DNA of 64,000 bases, taken from assembly GCF_963678635.1 (NCBI RefSeq), contig NC_087062.1:10214670-10278669 (forward strand), written 5' to 3'. Position 1 is the stretch's first letter; the number at the start of each line of letters is the position of its first letter. The DNA is from Symsagittifera roscoffensis (lineage: Eukaryota; Xenacoelomorpha; Acoela; Convolutidae). Both the position numbers and the translations under genes were made by a program. Below the pieces are notes generated by a model. That model saw nothing but the letters and a program-made list of their open reading frames with translations. It made no database searches and was not told the DNA's origin. Below, piece by piece: positions 54,501-64,000 of the stretch.

Positions 54501-57416
54501 AAATACATCAATGGAAACATGTTTGCGAACCATAATTTAGATTTTTTCGCTAATTTTGATATTAGTATTCTTGTAGCACGACCATTTTATACAACACAAA
54601 ATCAATCTCAAGAGCTTACTTATTTCCAACAGGTTACGATAAAATCCAAAATTGCAACCTGTGAAACTCAATGATAGAATAAAACCTCGAGCAAACCGCA
54701 CTTTAAACCATCCAGTTTTTTAACAAAACAAACAAAAACCAATAAAAAAATAGGCAATTCACACGAAGCCAAACACAATACTCAATAGCCCATGCATACA
54801 AGAATTTCCCGAAGTGAAAATTAAAAGACAAATACTCCATACCTACTGAACCGGTATAGATAATCTCACATCATTATATGGTGTATTTACTATTTCAATC
54901 CTACCTTTGTAATAATCAAACCAACAATCACACCGAATACAAAAGATGATTAGAACTAGACTTTTCAAAATTTTTAACAGAAGGCATAAGGAGTATAGAT
55001 CAAACTCTGAACGAGCAAATTCAATTTTTACGAATGATGTTTTCTCTATCAAATATAGCTATGTTTCAATATTAGAAACAAACAAGACCTTTTACGTAAT
55101 TAAAAATTAAGCAAGCGAGAAAAAACTTTAGAGGACAAACTAACGATAAACAGTATTAGCCGATGAAACAATTTATGTATGGGACCCCGTTTGGTCTCGA
55201 TTTTTATTTTTCAATATCCCGAATGATATCTCAAATGCAGCAATTGCAACTATCTTAGTGCAGAGAGATTATTTAGGATAACTCCCATTTAACAGTAACA
55301 GATATTAGCAATTGACACCACACAAATAAAATATAACACAAAATTCAATGATAGAACCAGCAAAAAAATATTAAACTAAACGTTCATAAACCTGCAGCAA
55401 AACAACATTATCTTTTTTTTACAAGCGACAATCACCTTACCATACAAAAAAGACTCCATTTCAATTAACGACATTACAATCAATAGTAAAACCATCAAAG
55501 GTCCGAAAAAAACTCGCATATGGATTATCAAGCATATATGCTTGATACATTAACAAAAATGTTTTTACCCAATCAAAAAACGCCGAAATAAAAAATCAAA
55601 ATACACCAATGAAAATAACTTTGCAAACCATTATTATGATTTTTTCACTAATAATGATATTATTAATCCGATAGCACGACAACTTTATAAAACACAAAAT
55701 AAATCTCAACAGCATAATTTTACCCAACAGGTTCAGGTTACAAAAAATCCAAAATCTCAATATGTTAAACTTAATATAAAATAAAACCTCAAGCAAACCG
55801 CACTGTAATTTATCCATCTTTTCAACAAGACAAAAAAAAATCAAAAAATAGACAATTCACACAAAGCCAAACACACTACTCAATAGCCCATGTAGACAAC
55901 AACATCCCGATGTTAAAATTAAAAGACCAATAGTGCATAAATATTACCCGGCAAAAATAAAATCACATCACAATTTGATGTATTCACTATTGCAATCCTA
56001 CCACCGCAATCATCAAATCAACCATCAGAACGAATCCAAACAGATGATATAGACGTAGATTTTTCAAAAGTTTTCATAGACTTCATAAGGAAAACACATC
56101 AAAACTCTGATTGACCAAACTAAATTTTTACGAATGATATTTTCTCTATCATAAGGATTTATATTTCCATATTAGAAACATGTAAAACATTTTACGTACT
56201 TATTAAGCAAGCAAGCAAGCAAGGAACATTTTAAAACCACAAAGTAAAGATGAAACATTTAAAGCAGATGAAACAAATTTTGTATGGGAGCACGTTTGGT
56301 CTCATGTTTTTTTTTAATATCCCAAATGATATCTCAAATGCAGCGATTGCGATTATCTCAGTACACAAAGATTATTTTGGAATAAACCTTATTCAAGAGT
56401 ACCAGATATTAACAACTGACACCACACCATTAATTTATAACACAGAATTCGATGAAAGAATAAGTAAACAAAGTTTTATTTGATCGTTCATAAACCTGCA
56501 ACAATACAAGAGTATCTCACCTATACATGCGACAATAACCTTACCTTATAAAAAAACCCTTTCCATTTCTACAAACGACACTACAATCAACAGCTAAACC
56601 ATCAGTGGTTCCAAAATACTCGCATATGTATTATCAAGCATATAGACCAATAACTAAACACTTCCACTTAAAAATCTATAGAACGCCCACCTAATAAGTC
56701 AAAATAAGTCAAGGGAAATAGCTTTGCAAACCATAATTATAACTTTTCCAGTAAAAGGATTTTAGTAATCCGATAGCACGAACAATCTGAAGAGCATAAT
56801 TATATCCAACATGTTACGAAAAATCCAAAATCTCAGTCTGTGAAATTTAGTAATAAAATAAAAACCTCAAACAAAATGGACAGCAAATTATCCATTTTTT
56901 CAACAAAACAAAACGAATTGAAGAATAGACGACAATTCAATCAACTATCAGAACGAATCCAAACAGATGATATAGACGTAGACTTTTCAAAAGTTTTCAT
57001 AGACTACATAAGGAATACACATCAAAACTCTGATTGAGCAAACTCAATTTTTACGAAAGATGTTTTCTCTATCTTATATAGTTGTATCTTCATATTAGAT
57101 CAAAATCGCTGCACTAAGTGTTAAAACGAATAAAAATTTAAATTAGCTTATTTCAACGTCTCAATAACTCTAATCGAAACAAACCAGTAATCAGGCTGAT
57201 ATCAGGTCACAACACGGAAAACAACCCGAGCCTCTACATCGTGAAACGAAAAAACAGACTGCAACGATTAGTTCTCAACAAAATTATTAATGCAGTATAT
57301 TTTCTTTCACTAATGTGATTTGCACTACAAAGAGCAGTTAGATTCCATTCAAAGCTATATTTCTCACTAAAATATATAATCAATACAAATATCCAAACCC
57401 AATCGAGTCCGATCAG
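51600..57416 (+). repeat. Tandem array of gag N-terminal fragments, period about 1.09 kb (right array)
   Basis: The first relic starts near 51625 (gag N terminus, with DIIFPFVVNPKR-type sequence). The marker agcaagcaagaaa or its (gcaa)n variant lies near 52088, 52930, 54017, 55117 and 56208, giving spacings of about 840, 1087, 1100 and 1091 bases. Each unit contains sequence matching the main Gag from the HYLKDICNLTQQYGIYS region through QTDDLDLEFSKIF to the HMDYQTYRPM region. No unit is open. The array ends with another ORF1-leader copy (57104-57360) and a gag start, cut at about 57416. Confidence 0.8.
54013..54035. repeat. (AAGC)n microsatellite
   Basis: About six copies of aagc within one gag-array unit. 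A shorter run occurs at 56204-56222. It has expanded from the agcaagcaag sequence present in every unit. Confidence 0.8.
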
Positions 57417-58540
57417 GCCTCTACGCCAAAAAATTACAAAAACTGAAGTTACTTTGAAAACTTCATGATTTTTCAATTTCAAATTTCAAAGTGAGTTTTT
57501 TACAAGTACGAAAAGCTCCTTGTTTCTCGAGGAATATCTTTTTTCGTTAATGTTGTTGTTTAATTTAAAACCAAAAAAAAAACATTTTTTCAGAAACTAA
57601 ACTCATTTAAATTAAAATTCTAACTTCTTCTTAAATTATCAATTTTCAAATGAAAGCCTAATTAAGGCCTATTCTTGCTCAGTTTAAACCTAAATGTTTC
57701 ATTTCATCAGATCATCAAGGTTTTCTTTGGATCAATTCAAGAAATCTATTTTCCCCACCTTTTAGAAATAGTGCCTAACAAAATCAAACGTCGATTCACT
57801 TTCCAACCCTTAAATACGAACCAGGGTTGAAAATTTTCAGAAAAAACTATCTATTTTGAAATAGATGAACACTAAATTTCGGTTATCTATCTTTCACTTG
57901 AGCACTTCCCCTTAATTGACCCAGGCTTAGAGACATCTTAAAAATAGTGATAACTTAAATAGTATCTAATGATCTACTTGTGTTGTATTTATACCTGAAC
58001 CTTGTGGATTGACTTACTAATATCCGATCCAACCTTTGATCACAAATGTAAACCCCAACTAAGTAAGATTAAATTTTTCTTAAATATAACTTAGCCACTC
58101 GAGAAGGTATCAAACCAATCTAACGAATCGATATACTCTCTCTCTCTCTCTCCAACCCGTCAACTCAAGACACCTTCCCCGAGGATTAAGATTACCCATT
58201 AATCTATGATTAAGAAAGTGGTAAAAACTAACAGTTTAGGAAATAGAAAGGTAACAATTGGACTTTTCACCGATCATTCTAAAACTCATATCAAGAAATT
58301 TTTTAGGAAACATTCAAACAATAATTGTGCATAATTGTTTAATCAAAGAAAAAAATATCATCATGTATTTACACCGCACAAACAAAAATTAGGATACATC
58401 AGACCAAAAAAACAACCAAAAAGAAGGCAAAAATTACAAAACAGAAACAAATCATAGAATCAAAATTTTCCAGACATGAAACGCATTTTCAGAATCGGAC
58501 TCAACTACAATATTGAAACTTCAAAAGCTTCGAGATCCCA
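57417..58540 (+). pseudogene. Relic of the main-lineage 5' region: LTR/leader and ORF1
   Basis: 57640-58260 aligns with the minus strand of 47110-46560 (cagatcatcaaggttttctttggatc, cgtcgattcac...ccaaccctt, tatacctgaaccttgtgga, aatcgatatact). 58270-58530 aligns with ORF1, for example GYIRPKK versus GYIRTKR. So a copy of the main lineage was inserted in plus orientation and truncated within ORF1 near 58540. It is heavily mutated. Sequence 57417-57640 is of unknown origin, probably LTR. Confidence 0.65.
58136..58152. repeat. (TC)n microsatellite
   Basis: ctctctctctctctctc within the relic leader, at the position of the ttttctcccc stretch in the main element. Confidence 0.8.
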
Positions 58541-59110
58541 AATGATATCTCAAGTGCAGCAATTGCAAGTATCTTAGTACAGAGATATTATTTAGGAGTA
58601 AGTCCTAATTGAGAGTAAAAGATATAAACAACTGACACCACTTAATTAAATTATAACACAAAATTCAATGAAAGAAAATTTTTAATTAAGCGAGTAGTAT
58701 ATGTTGGAGCAGTTCAGCGCGTGTGGTGGGGTGGGGGGATCTTAACCGCCATGTATTAAAATAGGTAATAGAGCATCCGGTCACCAACCTAAGTATTAAG
58801 AAAGGCTATAGATTTCCTATGTATTAAGATAGGGAATAGGTTGCCTAATTACCAGGTTTCAGATGGTAAGTTTCAGATGGTAAGTTTTTTTCGGCGCCCG
58901 AATTTCCCATGTATGGTGTATAGATTTCCCTATTTAATTTTACATAGTAGGAATTTAGAAACTCATTAAGATAAGAAAAAAATTTCCCAATCTATTAAGC
59001 TATGGAATAGGTTTCCCCAATGTATTACGATGGTAAGCTTTCAGTGTGATAGTAGGAGAAACGGTATATTTGAATTTTGTGTGAAAATGTCTAGTTTTCT
59101 CGCAAAAACT
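58541..59110. repeat. Gag fragment plus minisatellite-like block (right copy)
   Basis: 58541-58690 is a short gag-array piece (caagtgcagcaattgcaag). 58690-59110 is the counterpart of 26540-26960, but the long G run is interrupted (ggtggggtgggggg). It has the same imperfect tattaagatagg repeats and ttcggcgcccgaatttccc near 58890. Confidence 0.65.
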
Positions 59111-62100
59111 TTGTAGCGCGTTATCTAACTGTTAAATATAAATGTTTAATTGGGTGTAACTTTAAGAGTAACAGATATAAACAGCTGACATCACACCATT
59201 AGATTGCAACAAAAAATTAAATGAAAGAACAAGTAGATAAAAATTAAGTTAAACGTTCATAAACCTGCAACAACACAACATTGTCTCACATATACATGCG
59301 AAAAATAACTTACCATACAAAAAACACTCCTTTTCTACAAACGAGATTACAATCAACAGTTAAACCATCAGTTAACCCAAATAATCGCATATAGATTGTC
59401 AAGCCTCTAGACCGATAACTAAAAAACGCCCACATAATAAACCAAAATACACCAATGAAAATAACTTTGCAAACCACAATTATGATTTGTTCAATGATAA
59501 TGATATTAATAATCCGATGGCACTACCACTTTATACAATACGAAATTAATATCAAGAGCATAAAAATATCCCAAAAAATCCAAAATTTAACTCTTGGATT
59601 ATTCATCCATTTTTTCAACAAAACAAAAATAACTCAAAAATTAGTTAATCCACACGAAACCGACCACCACACTACTCTGGAGATGAAGATTACTTCCATC
59701 AATCGCAACAACAGTATACTAAAATCAACGAAAGAACCACTGGAAAGATATAGATCAACCAGATGACAATTTTCAAGCTGAAACTTTTGAATCTTACATG
59801 AACCTCCAACAACCGAGACAAACACAACAAAAATTCGCTCAAAGACAAAAGCTGGCGCAACCTACTAAAAACATGCAATCACAAAACTATACAATTGCTC
59901 AAGGTTACAAAACCGAATCCATGAAAAATGAAATCTACTCAAAAATTTTCAAAAATGTTTTTTCTCACTAATCAAACAACATCAAAGAATTCTTTTTAAA
60001 GAAGATTGCAGACTCCTGAACGAAACTATGATATAACTCGCTGTAAAAATTAAAACTTTAGAACGGAAAGCTTACTCCCTAAAAACACTTGACTGCATAA
60101 ACGCTAAAAAAGGCAGAAAGTCCAAACAACAAGAATTTTCAACCACCAGAACTTGAAAGGGTTTTTTTGATTGAATCAGCAGCAGAATCAAAAATTATTA
60201 CAACCCCTACAAGCCATGAAATTCGCACAATACATCCAAACTTCCACTTCATAAAACCTCAAATAAACTAGCCACGGCTTAAAACAAAGTTAAACAAACT
60301 ATGGTAAGATCCATTTATCTCCTTTACTAACCCGAACAATGAAACAAAATAAACTTTTAATGAAAAAACAAAATTTTTCGGCGCCCGAATTTCCCATGTA
60401 TAGTGTATAGATTGTCAAGCATGTAGACCAATAACTAAAAAACGCCCACATAATAAACCAAAATACACCAATGAAAATAATTTGCAAATCATAATTATGA
60501 TTTTTTCACTGATAACGATATTAGTAATCCCATGGCACTACCACTATATACAATACAAAATCAATCTCGAGAGCACAAAAATAGCTCAAAAACTAGACAA
60601 TCCACACAAAGTCGACCACCACACTACTCTGGAGATGCGGATTACTTCCATCAAACGCAACAACAGTATACTAAAATTAACGAAAGAACCACTGGAAAGA
60701 TATAGATCAAGTGGATGACAATTTTCAAGCTGAAACTTTTGAATTTTACATGAACCTCCAACAACCGCGATAAACACAACAAAAATTCTCTCAAAGACAA
60801 AATCTGGGGCAACCTACTAAAAACATGCAGTCACAAAACTATACAATAACTCAAGGTTACCAAACCGGAACCATGAAAAATGAAATTCCACTACCCTATT
60901 ACTTAAAACAAAACAAAATAAAAAGTCAGCTTACTGATTGTACACAAAAACTAAATACAGCAGAATCAATTCAAGTAAAGATGAAATTCACCTTAGGGGT
61001 GCATTATCGATCACATTTAAAAAACCATTTATGGTACTTACAGGAACCGATCCTGAATACTCAATGGAGGATAATTTAAACACTGTCACAGCTAAACCAT
61101 AGTTAAAAATAGGCTCAGAACCTATCAATACACCACTTCATCAGAATTGAATTCATAGACGCACAGCATTAAAACAAACTACACAAGATGGCGCAGCTCG
61201 CAAAACAATTTCAATTTTGCGAATAGAGATTAAATCCAATTGGAATCGATTTACTCAAAAACTTTCAAAAAAGTTTCTTTCTGAACTAATCAAACAACAT
61301 CAGAGTTCTTTTTAAAGAAGATTGCAGACTCCTCAACGAAATTATGATAACACTCGCTGTAAAATTGAAACTTTAGAACGGAAAACTTATTCCCTAAATA
61401 CACTTGACTGTAAAAACACTAAAAAAGGCAGAAAGTCCAAACAGCAGGAATTTTCAACCACCGGAACTTGAAAGAGGTTTTTTGATTGAATCAGCAGCAG
61501 AATCAAATATTATTACAACCCCTACAAGCCATGAAATTCGCACACTACATCCAAACTTCCACTTCATAAAACCTCAAATAAACTAGCCACGGCTTAAAGC
61601 AAAGTTAAACAAACTATGGTAAGATCTATTTATCTAATTTACTAACCCGAACAATGAAACAAAATAAACCTTAAATGAAAAAAAGCGTATAGCGTATAGA
61701 TTTGCTTATGTATTATTAAACTGTAGGAATTTAGGAACTCATTAAGATAGGAAAAAATTTCCCAATGTTTTAAGATAGGGAATAGGTTTCCCCAATGCAT
61801 TGCGATGGTAAGCTTTCAGTGTGATGGTAAGAGAAACGGTATTTATTGGATTCTGTGTAAAAATGTCTAGTTTTTTCGCAAAAATTTCGGCGCGCGTTAT
61901 CTAACTGTTAAATATCAATGTTTAATTAAGTGTGATTTTAAGAGTAACAGATATAAACAGCTGACATCACACCATAAGATTGCAACAAAAAATTAAATGA
62001 AAGAACAAGAAAATAAAATTTAAGTTAAACGTTCATAAACTTGCAACAACACAACATTGTCTCACATATACATGCGAAAAGTAACTTACCATACAAAAAA

Positions 62101-64000
62101 TGACTCCTTTTCTACAAACGAGATTACAATCAACAGTTAAACCATCAGTTGTCCCAAATAAACGCATATAGATTGTCAAGCCTGTAGACCAATAACTAAA
62201 AAACGCCCACATAATAAACCAAAATACACCAATGAAAATAATTTTGCAAACCACAATTATGATTTTTTCAATGATAATGATATTAATAATCCGATGGCAT
62301 TACCACTTTATACAATACGAAATTAATATCAAGAGCATAAAAACATCACAGAAAATCCAATTTTTCACTATTGGATTCATCCATTTTTTCAACAAAACAA
62401 AAATAACTCGAAAATTAGACAATCCACAGGAAACCGACCACCACACTACTCTGGAGATGAGGATTACTTCCATCAATCGCAACAACAGTATACTAAAATC
62501 AACGAAAGAACCACTGGAAAGATATAGATCAACCAGATGACAATTTTCAAGCTGAAACTTTTGAATCTTACATGAACCTCCAACAATCGAGACAAACACA
62601 ACAAATATTCGCTCGAAGACAAAAGCTGGCGCAACCTACTGAAAACATGCAATCACAAAACTGTACAATTGCTCAAGGTTACAAAACCGAATCCATGAAA
62701 AATGAAATCTACTCAAAAATTTTCAAAAATGTTTTTTCTCACTAATCAAACAACATCAAAGAATTCTTTTTAAAGAAGATTGCAGACTCCTGGAAGAAAC
62801 TATGATATAACTCGCTGTAAAAATTAAAACTTTAGAACGGAAAGCTTACTCCCTAAAAACACTTGACTGCATAAACGCTAAAAAAGGCAGAAAGTCCAAA
62901 CAACAAGAATTTTCAACCACCAGACCGTGAAAAAGATTTTTTGATTGAATCAGGAGCAGAATCAAATATCATTACTATCCCTACAAGCCATGAAATTCGC
63001 ACACTACATCCAAAATTTCCACTTCATAAAACCTCAAATAAATTAGCCACGGCCTTGAGCACAAGTTAAGCAAACTATGGTAAGATCCATTTATCTCCTT
63101 TACTAACCCGAACAATGAAACAAAATAAACTTTTAATGAAAAAACAAATTTTTTCGGCGCCCGAATTTCCCATGTATAGTGTACAGATTGTCAAGCATGT
63201 AGACCAATAACTAAAAAACGCCAACATAATAAACCAAAATACACCATTGAAAATAACTTTGCAAATCATAATTATGATTTTTTCACTGATAATGATATTA
63301 GTAATCCGATGGCACTACCACTATATACAATACAAAACCGAATTCATGAAAAAAGAAATTTACTCAAAAATTTTCAAAAATGTTTTTTTTTCTGAACTAA
63401 TCAAACAACATCATTGAATTCTTTTTAAAGAAGATTGCAGACTCCTGAACGAAACTATGATACAACTCGCTGTAAAAATTAAAACTTTAGAACGGAAAAC
63501 TTATTCCCTAAATACACTTCACTGCATAAACGCTAAAAAGGCAGAAAGTCCAAACAACAAGAATTTTCAACCACCAGACCGTGAAAGAGATGTTTTGATT
63601 CAATCAGGAGCAGAATCAAATATCATTAACATCCCTACAAGCCATGAAACTCGCACACTACATCCAAACATCCACTTCATAAAACCTCAAATAAACTAGC
63701 CACGGCTTAAAGCACAAGTTAAACAAACTGTGGTAAGATCCATTTATCTCCTTTACTAACCCGAACAATGAAACAAAATAAACTTTTAATGAAAAAACAA
63801 ATTTTTTCGGCGCCCGAATTTCCCATTTATAGTGTACAGATTGTCAAGCATGTAGACCAATAACTAAAAAACGCCCACATAATAAACCAAAATACACCAA
63901 TGAAAATAACTTCGCAAATCATAATTATGATTTTTTCACTGATAACGATATTAGTAATCCAATGGCACTACCACTATATACAATACAAAACTGAATTCAT
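59111..64000 (+). repeat. Tandem gag-capsid/protease relics sharing one deletion junction; period falls to about 650 bp
   Basis: Repeated modules contain three parts: a gag stretch ending TTLEMRITSIKRNNSILKST, an optional capsid part (60870-61270), and the protease relic (SAAESNIITTPTS or SGAESNIINIPTS). Protease relics lie near 60163, 61475, 62937 and 63590. ttcggcgcccgaatttccc lies near 60376, 63157 and 63807, a spacing of about 650 bases at the right edge. All modules jump from ERKTYSLNT directly to KAESPN...NFQPP, so they descend from one internally deleted element. The last one, open for 80 codons at 63457-63699, keeps SGAESNIINIPTSH with Gln in place of the catalytic Asp. The array continues past the window. 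Confidence 0.8.

Noticed and set aside
51600-64000. CRISPR array
   Set aside because: Repeats are hundreds of bases to about 1 kb, with gag-coding similarity and no short spacers. The DNA is eukaryotic.
1-64000. tRNA or rRNA genes
   Set aside because: I saw no B-box-like GGTTCGANTCC in a clover-leaf context and no rRNA core sequences. A tRNA scan would settle it.

Overview
This is A+T-rich eukaryotic repeat DNA, probably from an invertebrate animal. I see no bacterial operons, no rRNA or tRNA genes, and no host gene I can defend. Nearly everything traces to three sources. The first is a large Gypsy-type (Ty3-like) LTR retroelement with an envelope gene. The second is decayed Maverick/Polinton virus-like DNA. 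The third is arrays of tandemly amplified fragments of a second, related Gypsy lineage. The species cannot be fixed from the sequence.

Layout. (1) 719-13540: head-to-tail array of a unit of about 3.93 kb. Each unit carries a plus-strand pseudogene with a possible HUH (Rep-like) motif, a minus-strand pseudogene of the Maverick F54H12.2-type capsid protein, and a third minus-strand pseudogene. (2) 13540-20700: decayed Maverick block, mostly minus strand, with packaging-ATPase, small membrane-protein, penton-like and integrase remnants; part of it is repeated. (3) 20700-28950: a short G+C-rich gene with a hairpin at its stop codon, then a leader and plus-strand relics of ORF1, gag and protease from the second Gypsy lineage. 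(4) 28953-29543: Maverick integrase fragment. (5) About 29544-47430: the main retroelement on the minus strand. (6) 47434-64000: a second copy of the layout in (2)-(3), with the best ATPase and the intact G+C-rich gene, followed by longer gag-derived arrays to the window edge.

The main retroelement reads, in its own 5' to 3' direction: leader with a TATA box; small basic ORF1; long Gag with a zinc knuckle and an Asn/Arg/Ser-rich domain; aspartic protease; reverse transcriptase; RNase H; DD35E integrase; GPY/F domain; two small hydrophobic proteins; a 377-codon frame with no ATG; an envelope glycoprotein resembling chuvirus-type glycoproteins, with its membrane-anchor part in a shifted frame; and a 602-residue protein of unknown family that starts in an ATGA overlap with the end of env. 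This packed env-side gene set is the most interesting part of the window. The copy is probably dead: RT has a frameshift and a TAG, Pol has a TAA before GPY/F, and env has a frameshift. I found no matching pair of LTRs.

The flanks of the element are two diverged copies of one composite block (Maverick remnants, G+C-rich gene, leader, gag relics), so the element appears to sit inside or between duplicated blocks. The Maverick genes recognised are structural, packaging and integration genes. I recognised no protein-primed DNA polymerase B and no cysteine protease.
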